From contig NZ_LMVL02000003.1 of assembly GCF_001541345.2 (NCBI RefSeq), positions 868,001 to 932,000 on the forward strand: a DNA stretch of 64,000 nt. The letters run 5' to 3'. The notes beneath the pieces were generated by a model. It was not told where the DNA came from. It was given only the letters and a program-made list of their open reading frames with translations, and ran no database searches. This document shows, in pieces, positions 40,755 through 48,967 of this stretch. A program made the position numbers and the translations under genes. Source of the DNA: Gillisella vitis. Its GTDB lineage: Bacteria > Pseudomonadota > Alphaproteobacteria > Rhizobiales > Rhizobiaceae. Within the stretch, counting starts at the first letter, position 1, and each line of letters starts with the position of its first letter.

Positions 40755-40870
40755 CGGACAACCATCAATTTTTCTCAACATAAAGATCATATCGTTTCGT
40801 TTGATTGAATGTCAATTCCGCCTGACACTGTTTGCAACGAAACCGATCGGCATCAGGAGGAGTGAAAAGC

Positions 40871-41104
40871 ATGGTCTTCGAAACAACACCCCGCAGTATT
40901 TCCCCAGTGCTGCGCCTGTGGCAGGCCCTTCGGCATTGGCAAGAGAGACGCTATCGGCGTCAAGCGCACGAAAAGGCGCTGACCCATCTCAATCGGTTGC
41001 CAGAATACCTGCGCCTTGATGTGGGGGTCGTCGTGCCGGAACGACTAGACAGCAAACCGATCACAATATGCGATGCGATAGATCACAAACATTCACTTTA
41101 TTGA
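40871..41104 (+). CDS. DUF1127-type small protein
   Basis: 77 residues, ATG at 40871 with AGGAG 10 bp upstream. The Arg-rich DUF1127 segment reads WQERRYRRQAHEKALTHLNRLPEYLRLDVGV, with the typical D-[IV]-G near its end. Members of this family in Agrobacterium have been linked to small-RNA, phosphate and carbon physiology. A second DUF1127 gene follows 80 bp downstream. It is divergent from a LysR gene. Confidence 0.72.
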   Translation: MVFETTPRSISPVLRLWQALRHWQERRYRRQAHEKALTHLNRLPEYLRLDVGVVVPERLDSKPITICDAIDHKHSLY

Positions 41105-41183
41105 TCAGTGAACAAGGCAGATGATGTTTCTGCCGCCTCAGGACCAGAAAGTCCTTAGGCGAGATCAACGAAAGGAACTTTCC

Positions 41184-41405
41184 ATGGCTTATATATCTCA
41201 TTCCAGCCCGTCGCGGCTGTTTACCAGCACTGCTGTCCTCGTCGAATCAGCTTTACATGCGATTTCCACGTGGTTCAGTCAGCTCGAGTCCTGGCGGCAA
41301 CACCGCGCCATGGAAAAGGCGCTGGCAGAAGCCCCTTTCGATATGCGCAAGGATCTTGGCTGGCCTGCACACGACACGTGGCAGACCCGTCGCGACATGG
41401 TTTAA
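41184..41405 (+). CDS. DUF1127-type small protein
   Basis: 73 residues, ATG at 41184 with AAAGGAAC upstream. The middle to C-terminal part (LESWRQHRAMEKALAEAPFDMRKDLGWP) fits DUF1127, with D-L-G in the conserved place. It forms a tandem pair with the preceding gene. Confidence 0.72.
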   Translation: MAYISHSSPSRLFTSTAVLVESALHAISTWFSQLESWRQHRAMEKALAEAPFDMRKDLGWPAHDTWQTRRDMV

Positions 41406-41657
41406 GCCGCCCCAAAGAGCAGCTTCAGGCCTCGTTTTTCCTGACATTCAGGCGAAATATTGTGTTTTTTCAGTCCGCTGGCCATAGTTGTCCCAACCAC
41501 GCTCCATGACGGCTGACTGATGAAACACCCACAAATGGTCCGGCAATCATGATGTCAAATTCTTGTCGTCGGTTTCTATCGTGCTATTGTCGCTTTTGAG
41601 CTATTGGCGGAATTAAAAACTGTCAATTCTAGCAGATCTCCTCAGCACGGTGGCATC

Positions 41658-42671
41658 ATGAGCAAAACGCCTGTTAAAAAACGCAATATCGTCTTTTTTC
41701 TTGTTCCGAATTTCACGCTATTGCCGTTTGCAGGCGCTATCGAAACATTGCGCATTGCCAACAGGATGCTGGGCTACGCGGCTTATGAGTGGCGGCTCTG
41801 TTCGGTGGATGGCAACAAGGTATCGTCGTCATCGGGCATCAGTATCGAGGTGGATTCGTCGCTTGCCGATGAGCGCCGTTTCCTGGCCGGTGAAAACCGG
41901 CCCAATATGGCGATTGTCTGTTCCGGCGTTTTTGTCGAGGAATTCAACAACAAATCCGTCAATGCCTGGCTGCGGGAAGCCTATAACCGCAATGTCGCGG
42001 TCGGCAGCCTTTGCACGGGCGCCCATGTGCTGGCCCAGGCCGGGCTTTTGAACGGCAAGCGCTGCGCGATCCACTGGGAAAATCTGCCGGGCTTTTCCGA
42101 AGCCTTTCCCCAGGCCGAGGTCTATGCCGATCTCTATGAAGTCGACAGCAATCTCTATACCTGCGCGGGCGGTACCGCCTCGCTTGACATGATGCTCAAC
42201 CTGATTGGCCAGGATTTTGGCGAGGGCCTCGTCAACCGGGTCTGCGAACAGCATCTGACCGACCGGGTCCGGGCTGCCGGAGACCGCCAGCGCCTGCCGC
42301 TGCGCGCCCGCCTTGGTGTGCAGAACAACAAGGTCTTGCAGATCATAGAATTGATGGAAGCAAGCCTGGCCGAACCCTTGTCCCTGCTTGATATCGCCGA
42401 CAAGGTGGATCTGTCGCGCCGCCAGATCGAACGGCTGTTCCGCCAGGAAATGGGCCGCTCACCGGCGCGCTACTATCTGGAAATCCGCCTTGACCGCGCC
42501 CGCCATCTGCTGGTGCAATCCTCCATGCCGGTGGTGGAAGTCGCCGTCGCCTGCGGCTTCGTCTCCGCCTCGCATTTTTCCAAATGCTACCGCGAATTTT
42601 ACAATCGCTCGCCCCAGCAGGAACGCGCCGAACGCAAACTGGCAACGGCAAAGGCGGCGGTTGCTGCGTAA
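41658..42671 (+). CDS. GlxA-family transcriptional regulator (DJ-1/PfpI domain plus AraC helix-turn-helix)
   Basis: 337 residues from the ATG at 41658. The N-terminal half is a DJ-1/PfpI-like domain (RNIVFFLVPNFTLLPFAGAIETLRIANR), with the elbow Cys in GSLCTGAHVLAQAGLLNGKR. The C-terminal half is an AraC HTH pair: LLDIADKVDLSRRQIERLFRQEMGRSPARYYLEIRLDRARHLL and VVEVAVACGFVSASHFSKCYREFYNRSP. Relatives such as GbdR/CdhR control betaine and carnitine catabolism, which would fit a genome with a betaine-type transporter, but no catabolic genes are adjacent. It is followed by a terminator-like hairpin. Confidence 0.88.
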   Translation: MSKTPVKKRNIVFFLVPNFTLLPFAGAIETLRIANRMLGYAAYEWRLCSVDGNKVSSSSGISIEVDSSLADERRFLAGENRPNMAIVCSGVFVEEFNNKSVNAWLREAYNRNVAVGSLCTGAHVLAQAGLLNGKRCAIHWENLPGFSEAFPQAEVYADLYEVDSNLYTCAGGTASLDMMLNLIGQDFGEGLVNRVCEQHLTDRVRAAGDRQRLPLRARLGVQNNKVLQIIELMEASLAEPLSLLDIADKVDLSRRQIERLFRQEMGRSPARYYLEIRLDRARHLLVQSSMPVVEVAVACGFVSASHFSKCYREFYNRSPQQERAERKLATAKAAVAA

Positions 42672-42979
42672 GTATAATTCGCCACAGCTTACCGGCTTTT
42701 ACAACACGCCCTCGTGCACCATATTTGGTCCACGAGGGCGTTTATGATTTTCATGGAATCGCAGCAACGCTCTTTGTTTTTGCCCATTTCCGGGTGCCAA
42801 AACCAGTTCCCAATTTTCCTGGAAATGCTCAAAGGTAAGCTATAGCTAGCTATTGGTTGCATAGGGACCCGCATAAACCTTGTCGGCTTCAACCGCTCAG
42901 GCAAGCGAAACGAAGACCGCCAGCTTCATACAAGTTTGCCTTCCTACCGTGCCTTGTAAATGCGGATAGGAGTGCAACA
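42672..42979. other. Intergenic region before the nucleotidyltransferase cluster, with a terminator-like hairpin
   Basis: ACGCCCTCGTG (42706-42716) pairs with CACGAGGGCGT (42731-42741), and ACCA/TGGT extends the pairing inside the loop. This closes the GlxA-type gene. The remaining 240 bp must hold the promoter of the 42980-47702 cluster; I see no operator. Confidence 0.6.
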
Positions 42980-44176
42980 ATGACGATCGGCCTTGATGAT
43001 TTGTCGCTTGAGCGACTGATGAAGGAGCGTGTGTGGACCTTCGGTAAAGCTGGCGCCGAACAGGTTTTTGCATCGCAGATTTCCTTCGAGAGCGGCGGTT
43101 GGCTGCGCGGATATTCCCATACCAATGAAAACTCCTGGCGCGTGAAAGGCGGGGCGGTTGAGTTTCTGAGCCAGAACGCTGCTGTCACCACGCGATTCGA
43201 TACCGTAAGGTCTGTCGACGGACGTATCGAAATGGAGGGACAGTTCCGTCTGCCGGGAGAGCGTGGCGTGCATCACTTGACGGAAGCCGGCGAGGCACGG
43301 AAGCCTCAGAACAGAACCGCTCTTATCGTGCCCATTCACGACGCCTATTTCATCTATGGCATCAACCTGCTGTTTCAGAGCATTGGTGCCGACTACGACA
43401 TTATTTTCGTCTTTTCCACCGATGCCGATCGCCTGCAGTTCAGAGAGATGCATCAGGCCTCCCCTTTCCTGAACTATTCATCCCTCGTGCTGTCGGATTA
43501 TTTCTCAGGCAGTGCGCTGTCGGTCGTCGCTGAGGGTAGAACCTGGCCGACCGTCAAGAAATTCCTGGCACTTTCTCTCGCCCATAAGCTTTACGACTAT
43601 CTCCTGTGCGTCGATGCCGAGACCTTCATTCTCAATAGAACGGGCTGGACTGAGGCCGCCGCAGCCGTTGTTTCCGAAGCCCGATGGTACGGCGGCACAC
43701 TGACTGTAAACCACTCAGCCGAAAGGCAGATCATGCACGCCTCGGCCATCAAGCTGGCACCGGCGGCCGATCATGAAAAAATTCAGGCCATTTCCGGCAA
43801 TTGGGGCATCTATACCTGGTGGTGGGATATTCCCGTCTATTCGGCCAAGAGCGTTCCGGGCTTTCTGGAGTGGATTGGCTGGGATACCAGCCTGCAATTT
43901 GTGGAAAGGCTCGTCCACAGCGTATTCGACCATATCACCTACCAGTTCTACATGGCTCTTTATGGCGGTTTCTCGTTTACGATGGTCGAGGGCATCGCCC
44001 ATGCGATGGAATTCTGCAACGCCGGGATTGTTTCCAAGGTGCATCAACAGATCCATCCAATGAGATGGACGAATGCCTTTGCCTATACGCAGGACCCGAA
44101 CTTTTTCCGAGAGAACAACTATCTTGCCGTCTATCACATCGACAGGAAGAGCTTTCCTCAATTCAACCCCGGCTAG
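42980..44176 (+). CDS. Glycosyltransferase-like protein, first gene of an unrecognised cluster
   Basis: 398 residues, ATG at 42980 with AGGAG 8 bp upstream. Residues 1-110 are beta-rich without a known motif (ISFESGGWLRGYSHTNENSWRVKGGAVEFLSQ). From about 115 the sequence resembles a nucleotide-sugar glycosyltransferase core: RTALIVPIHDAYFIYGINLLFQSI, DYDIIFVFSTDAD, then KKFLALSLAHKLYDYLLCVDAETFIL, where DAE could bind metal. It ends with Trp/Tyr-rich segments (GIYTWWWDIPVYS). No membrane helix is seen. It starts a co-directional series ending at 47702. Function unknown; family call by pattern only. Confidence 0.6.
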   Translation: MTIGLDDLSLERLMKERVWTFGKAGAEQVFASQISFESGGWLRGYSHTNENSWRVKGGAVEFLSQNAAVTTRFDTVRSVDGRIEMEGQFRLPGERGVHHLTEAGEARKPQNRTALIVPIHDAYFIYGINLLFQSIGADYDIIFVFSTDADRLQFREMHQASPFLNYSSLVLSDYFSGSALSVVAEGRTWPTVKKFLALSLAHKLYDYLLCVDAETFILNRTGWTEAAAAVVSEARWYGGTLTVNHSAERQIMHASAIKLAPAADHEKIQAISGNWGIYTWWWDIPVYSAKSVPGFLEWIGWDTSLQFVERLVHSVFDHITYQFYMALYGGFSFTMVEGIAHAMEFCNAGIVSKVHQQIHPMRWTNAFAYTQDPNFFRENNYLAVYHIDRKSFPQFNPG

Positions 44177-44239
44177 TTTCCGGGGAATTTGCAGTGGTCG
44201 GTGAAGCACCTATTTCGCAACGTTTGAATGGAAAGAGCG

Positions 44240-44860
44240 ATGAAAATTCTCGCCCACAGGGGCTGGTGGTTGGAAGCTGCCGAAAAAAATAGTGAAACGG
44301 CTTTCAGGCGTGCCTTTGAAAATGGTTTCGGGGTCGAAACGGACACGCGGGACCAGAATGGCGTGCTGAAAATCGCGCATAATATGCCCGTCGGCGACAA
44401 AGTGATGGATCTCGCCTATTTTCTGGATCTGCACAACAGCTATGCCGGATCGGGCACGATTGCCATGAACATCAAGGCAGACGGCCTGCACAAGGCGCTC
44501 CGCGCCTCGTTGGATGGTGCCGGGGTGACCGATCTGTTCTGCTTCGATATGGCTGTTCCTGATGCCATCGGCTATCTCAATAATGGCTTTATAACCTATA
44601 CCCGCCATTCCGAACTCGAACCGCTGCCTCCCTTTTATGACAAGGCCCAAGGCGTGTGGCTGGATGCCTTCTATTCCGACTGGATCACTCCTGACGTCAT
44701 CCACAAGCATCTCGATGCGGGCAAGAAGGTGGCGCTCGTCTCTCCAGAACTGCACGGGCGTGATCATGCCGCCGCCTGGGATGTTTGGGGTGATCTGACA
44801 GGTGACGACATCTCAATCTGCACCGACTTGCCGCACCTCGCGGCCGAGAAATGGGGATAA
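44240..44860 (+). CDS. GDPD-fold (glycerophosphodiester phosphodiesterase-like) protein
   Basis: 206 residues from the ATG at 44240, with GGAAAGAG upstream. The N-terminus holds the GDPD active-site pattern: AHRGWW, then NSETAFRRAFENGFGVETDTRD with the paired acids, then IAHNMP with the second histidine. It is shorter than typical GDPD (about 240 residues). It may hydrolyse a glycerophosphodiester or a cyclic or sugar phosphodiester. It lies 63 bp after the glycosyltransferase-like gene and 30 bp before the HAD gene. Confidence 0.7.
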   Translation: MKILAHRGWWLEAAEKNSETAFRRAFENGFGVETDTRDQNGVLKIAHNMPVGDKVMDLAYFLDLHNSYAGSGTIAMNIKADGLHKALRASLDGAGVTDLFCFDMAVPDAIGYLNNGFITYTRHSELEPLPPFYDKAQGVWLDAFYSDWITPDVIHKHLDAGKKVALVSPELHGRDHAAAWDVWGDLTGDDISICTDLPHLAAEKWG

Positions 44861-44890
44861 GCCAGCCATGAACCAGACGGACAGGACATT

Positions 44891-45520
44891 ATGATCAAGG
44901 CAGTGCTTTTCGACATGGACGGCGTTCTGATTGATGCCAAGGAATGGCATTACGAGACGCTGAATGACGCGCTGGCGCTTCTCGGGCTCAATATCAGCCG
45001 CACCGAACATCTCGCCGTCTATGACGGCCTGCCAACACGCAAAAAACTGGAAATGCTGACCAAGACGCGGGGATTGCCGCCAAGGCTTCACGATTTCCTC
45101 AACACGCTTAAACAGAAGATGACCTATCAGGTCATCGTCGAAAAATGCCAACCGGTCTTTCATCACGAATACGCCCTCGCGCGCCTGAAGCGGGAGGGAA
45201 AGCATATCGTGGTCTGCTCAAACTCCGTCAGGTCGAGCGTCGAGGCGATGATGCGCCAGGCTGACCTGCTGAAATACCTGGATTTCTTTCTCTCCAATCA
45301 GGATGTCGGCAAAGCGAAGCCCGATCCCGAAATCTACCTGACGGCAATCGACCGGCTGCAATTGCAGCCGGAGGAATGCCTGATCCTGGAGGATAACGAT
45401 CACGGCATACAGGCCGCACGCTCCTCAGGCGCCCATGTGCTGGTGGTGGGATCGACCAACGACGTCACTTATGAGCGTATCATGAACGAAATCACCAAGA
45501 TCGAATCGGCCCGCACATGA
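44891..45520 (+). CDS. HAD-superfamily phosphatase, beta-phosphoglucomutase-like
   Basis: 209 residues. The HAD motifs are complete: motif I VLFDMDGVLIDAKEWHYETLN with the nucleophilic Asp, motif II VVCSNSVRSSVE, the lysine in VGKAKPDPEIY, and motif IV LILEDNDHGIQAARSSG. The cap inserts after motif I, as in sugar- or polyol-phosphate phosphatases. A tiny frame, MNQTDRTL, ends over its start codon (44868-44894) and may couple translation. The stop overlaps the next start by 4 bp (ATGA). Confidence 0.85.
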   Translation: MIKAVLFDMDGVLIDAKEWHYETLNDALALLGLNISRTEHLAVYDGLPTRKKLEMLTKTRGLPPRLHDFLNTLKQKMTYQVIVEKCQPVFHHEYALARLKREGKHIVVCSNSVRSSVEAMMRQADLLKYLDFFLSNQDVGKAKPDPEIYLTAIDRLQLQPEECLILEDNDHGIQAARSSGAHVLVVGSTNDVTYERIMNEITKIESART

Positions 45521-47001
45521 GATATCTTATCCCCATCGCGTCGAAGGATGATCTTTTCCCAAAGGACGAGTTTCATTTCCCCAAACCTCTGATCGAAGTC
45601 GACGGTTCGCCGATGATCTCGCTCGTCGTCAACAGTATCCGCAACCGCGATGCATCCGCGAAATTCATCTTTATCGTTCTTAATCAGGATGCGCTTGAAT
45701 ACAGTCTCGATTCAATTTTGAAATTGCTGGCAGGCGAAAGCACCGTTGTCATCAAACTGAACAATCCGACCATGGGCGCTGTCTGCTCCGCTCTGATGGC
45801 CGTCGATCATATTGTGGACGACGACCCTCTGGTGATCTGCAATGGCGACCAGATCATCGACGCGGATCTGGCGGGCATTGCACGAGATTTTACGCGCTCG
45901 CAGGCCGATGCAGGTGTCGTGACCTTCAATTCCGTACACCCCCGCTGGTCCTATATCCGTGAGGATAAGTCTGGATATGTCATAGAAACGGCGGAAAAGC
46001 GCGTTCTCAGCCGCAAGGCGATTGCTGGATATTATTATTTTAGAAGCGGCAGCCTATTTGTGGAATTTGCCCAGAACTATTTGCTGAAAGCCGACCCGTT
46101 TGGTGGAAAATACTATCTCTCCCCGGTTCTGAACGAGGTTATTCTCGCCGGTGGCAAGATCGTGCAGCACGAGATTCCATCCGACAGCTATATCTCGTTC
46201 TATTCGCCCAAGCGCATCGAATTCTATCAGAACGAGATCCGGGACAAGGTCGCCGCGATGACCAAGCCTGCCCGTCAGGTCCAGGTCGTCATTCCGATGG
46301 CGGGCCTTGGCAGCCGGTTTGCCCAAGTTGGTTACCTCAAGCCAAAGCCGTTCATCGATGTAAAAGGCAAGACGATGATCGAGCGTGTCATGGACAATCT
46401 GCGCCTCGATCATGCGCGCTTCGTGCTGATCGCCCGGCAGGACCATCTGGATGCGGAACCCGATGTCGTCAGTGGCTTGAAGGCCCACGGCGATCTCGCA
46501 TTTTCGCCGATCAACTTCGTAACCGAGGGTGCGGCTTGCACGGTCTTGACGGCGCGGACACATCTTGATCCCGATGCCCCGCTCTTGATTGCCAATTGCG
46601 ACCAGATCGTCGATTTCGAATGCGCGGATTACATTCAAGATGCACTTGAGCGCGATCTGGATGGCTCAATTCTCTGCTTCAAGGATAAAGACCGAGATCC
46701 AAAATGGTCGTTTGCGCACGTCAACGACGATGGGCTGGTTGATGAGGTGAAAGAAAAGGTGGCGATCTCCGACAACGCGACCGTTGGCATCTATTATTTC
46801 AGGCGGGCTCGGGATTTCATCGATGCCGCGACCGATATGATCGCCCACAACGACCGGTCCAACAACGAGTTCTACGTTTGCCCGGTCTACAACTACCTCA
46901 TCAAGCAGGGAGCCAGGATCGGCATCTATCATGTCGCTCCCGACGCCATGCACGGTATAGGCACGCCTCCCGATCTGGAGGCCTATCTTAGGCTGATTTG
47001 A
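45517..47001 (+). CDS. Fused tandem nucleotidyltransferase (two NTP-transferase modules)
   Basis: 494 residues made of two homologous modules, about 1-245 and 253-494. Module 2 is canonical: VVIPMAGLGSRFAQVGYLKPKPFIDVKGKTMIERV, with the Gly-rich GXGXRF loop and PKP lysine, then LLIANCDQIVDF and a metal-site aspartate. Module 1 keeps FPKPLIEVDGSPMI and LVICNGDQIIDADLAG, but the nucleotide loop is replaced by LIPIASKDDLFP, with no Gly-X-Gly-X-Arg. Module 2 probably makes an NDP-sugar or CDP-polyol; module 1 may be structural or regulatory. No domain between or beyond them is seen. Translation is coupled to the HAD gene. Confidence 0.75.
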   Translation: MRYLIPIASKDDLFPKDEFHFPKPLIEVDGSPMISLVVNSIRNRDASAKFIFIVLNQDALEYSLDSILKLLAGESTVVIKLNNPTMGAVCSALMAVDHIVDDDPLVICNGDQIIDADLAGIARDFTRSQADAGVVTFNSVHPRWSYIREDKSGYVIETAEKRVLSRKAIAGYYYFRSGSLFVEFAQNYLLKADPFGGKYYLSPVLNEVILAGGKIVQHEIPSDSYISFYSPKRIEFYQNEIRDKVAAMTKPARQVQVVIPMAGLGSRFAQVGYLKPKPFIDVKGKTMIERVMDNLRLDHARFVLIARQDHLDAEPDVVSGLKAHGDLAFSPINFVTEGAACTVLTARTHLDPDAPLLIANCDQIVDFECADYIQDALERDLDGSILCFKDKDRDPKWSFAHVNDDGLVDEVKEKVAISDNATVGIYYFRRARDFIDAATDMIAHNDRSNNEFYVCPVYNYLIKQGARIGIYHVAPDAMHGIGTPPDLEAYLRLI

Positions 47002-47006
47002 TAAGC

Positions 47007-47702
47007 ATGAAATGCATCGTACCCCTTGCCGGGCCTGATTTGTGGACCCCGAAATATGGCTTTAGACCGTTGGTGGATCTCAGCGGAAAACCGCTGATCG
47101 ACGCTGCCTTGGGTGACAGGGCGTGGGCGAACCGGCTTCGGCCAGAGGATTACATCTTCGTCCTCCGCGAGGTTGCGAACCTCGCGGAGCTTGCTGAATA
47201 TCTGCACCTGAGATGGCCCGGCTGCCGCATCGTGACACTCTCCGACCTGACCGGAGGCGCTTTGTTCTCCGTGCTGGCAGCAATGGCGCTCGTTGCGCCA
47301 GACGAGCCCGTCATCATCGATCTGGCCGACATCCTGTTCACGAGCGGACCTGACGACCCGGAGACACTGTTTTCGACGGAAGGATGTGGCGCAGTGGTGC
47401 CGGTCTTTGCCTCAAGCGAAAACTGCTACAGCTATTTGAAGATGACTGACGGCGTGGTGGTTGAAGCGCGGGAGAAAGAGGTGATCTCGGAAAACGCCTC
47501 CGCAGGCGTATACATGTTCCGAAACATCCAGACATTCCTCAGTGCAGCCGTTCACAGTATCAACAACCGCCAGACCCTGAGCTATAAAGGCGTGCTTTTC
47601 ATCTGCCCCATGGTCAACGGTGCGATCGCTGACGGCCACACCGTGCTGGCGCCCACTATTGAAAACTGCCAGCCCGTGGGAAAGATTTTTCACGAGCGAT
47701 AG
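47007..47702 (+). CDS. Degenerate nucleotidyltransferase-like protein
   Basis: 231 residues from the ATG at 47007, 5 bp after the tandem gene. It opens MKCIVPLAGPDLWTPKYGFRPLVDLSGKPLIDAAL, recognisably the NTP-transferase fold, but the Gly-rich loop (GXGXRF) and the lysine of PKP are lost. VIIDLADILF replaces the usual NGDQ-type metal segment, keeping one Asp. It resembles module 1 of the upstream protein in having lost nucleotide-binding residues. It may be a partner subunit. It is the last gene of the cluster and is convergent with the signal-peptidase gene. Confidence 0.6.
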   Translation: MKCIVPLAGPDLWTPKYGFRPLVDLSGKPLIDAALGDRAWANRLRPEDYIFVLREVANLAELAEYLHLRWPGCRIVTLSDLTGGALFSVLAAMALVAPDEPVIIDLADILFTSGPDDPETLFSTEGCGAVVPVFASSENCYSYLKMTDGVVVEAREKEVISENASAGVYMFRNIQTFLSAAVHSINNRQTLSYKGVLFICPMVNGAIADGHTVLAPTIENCQPVGKIFHER

Positions 47703-47884
47703 ATCCGCTCGGTCATTTGTGATGTCGGCGTCAAATCTTTCAAGGACCATTTAGGCTGGACGTCTGTCAACGGGCCTTAGTTCTTCGCGTCATATTCTTC
47801 AGAAAAGCGGCTTTGATCAACGCGATTATGAAAAGTCAAACACGGGAAAAACGACCTGCTCGACATAGATTTTTTCAAGCATTC

Positions 47885-48838
47885 TCACTTTATCGGAAGC
47901 CACGATCTGCTTAGCAAATGGGAATTGAAAAGAATTAAGAAAGGGCGAGACGCTATGTTTTCTGTCGGAACGAAGTCCAAATCAAAACGACTGTCGTTAC
48001 TGTTGTCCCGGTTATCTCCCATCATAAAATAATGCCCATCACGAACCTGAAACTCAGCAGAATTGTCTCCTTTTGACTTATCTGTCATTTCGATAATCTG
48101 ATGTTCTGCCCCTCCAGGCAATCGCTCCAAATACAAAATTCCAGGCGACCCTGGTCGGGTTTCGTCTGGCCCGAGCCGTTGGCGATCAACGAGAGTGTCG
48201 TTGATGTAAAGCCGCCCACTGCGCATTTGAATACGGTCACCGGGTAATCCAATGACTCGACTGACGAATTTGTTGCCCGAATAAGAGGGAAGCATGAAAA
48301 CGACGACTTCGCCTCTCAGCGGCAGGCGTCCGCCAATACGGGACGATGGCCCTAATCCTTCCATGATTGAATATCGGCTCATTCCGTAAGTTAACTTTTC
48401 GGAAAATACATAATCCCCAACTTCAAGCGTCGGCAGCATCGATCCAGAGACAATGGAAAACGGTTGAATGAGAAGGTTTCTTATCGCCAAGGCGATGAGA
48501 AGTGGCACAATAATCAAGACAATTGCCAAATTATGAAACCGCGCAAACCACGGATAGCGGTCCAGAGGCGGCTGGCGTGAAGCCGCAATGTAAACGTGGA
48601 GGCTGCCTCCCAAGCGATAAATAATAACAACAATAATAAATATAAGCTCGTGCTGCTGGACCCCTTGGTATTTCAATATAAATGGAAATACATACCCGAT
48701 AAAAACATCGGCGAGCATATACAGAAGACCTAACCGCCCTCTGCCAAGATAAAAAAAGCCAATAGCTGGAGAAAGAGCAAGAGCCAAACAGGCAGCCCAT
48801 ATCGGATTCCGCTTACGAAAGGCAGAAACAAATTTCAA
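47885..48838 (-). CDS. Accessory signal peptidase I with N-terminal membrane extension
   Basis: An S26 signal peptidase of 317 residues. The catalytic Ser is in VSGSMLPTL (residue 133) and the Lys in KFVSRVIGLPGD (residue 190); the conserved GDNRDNSNDSR box follows. The first 100 residues add two or three membrane helices (NPIWAACLALALSPAIGFFYLGRGRLGLLYML and others) with the G-X-G-x-x-Y-like pattern seen in extended SPase forms. The start is taken as TTG at 48838 because AAAGGAG lies 6 bp upstream. Upstream GTG and ATG (48901, 48898) lie inside a 16-bp hairpin and have no such site. Its sequence is AT-richer than its neighbours, suggesting acquisition. It is probably not the housekeeping lepB. 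Confidence 0.82.
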   Translation of the reverse strand: MKFVSAFRKRNPIWAACLALALSPAIGFFYLGRGRLGLLYMLADVFIGYVFPFILKYQGVQQHELIFIIVVIIYRLGGSLHVYIAASRQPPLDRYPWFARFHNLAIVLIIVPLLIALAIRNLLIQPFSIVSGSMLPTLEVGDYVFSEKLTYGMSRYSIMEGLGPSSRIGGRLPLRGEVVVFMLPSYSGNKFVSRVIGLPGDRIQMRSGRLYINDTLVDRQRLGPDETRPGSPGILYLERLPGGAEHQIIEMTDKSKGDNSAEFQVRDGHYFMMGDNRDNSNDSRFDLDFVPTENIASRPFLILFNSHLLSRSWLPIK

Positions 48839-48872
48839 CGGCAGCTCCTTTGAAAAAGACTGAATATGAGTC

Positions 48873-48910
48873 AAGAAAGCTGTGATGAAATTAATCATCA
48901 CAGCTTTCTT
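48873..48910 (-). terminator. 16-bp perfect inverted repeat downstream of nrdJ
   Basis: AAGAAAGCTGTGATGA (48873-48888) is the exact complement of 48895-48910, around a 6-base loop. It lies 58-95 bp beyond the nrdJ stop and 35 bp before the signal-peptidase start. The stem itself carries the U-rich stretch CTTTCTT at its 3' side, typical of bidirectional terminators. I read it as the nrdJ terminator. Confidence 0.6.
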
Positions 48911-48967
48911 TTGGAAAGACAGAGAGATGAAAGAACAATCGTCTCTTTATCTCTTTATAGGTCTAAA

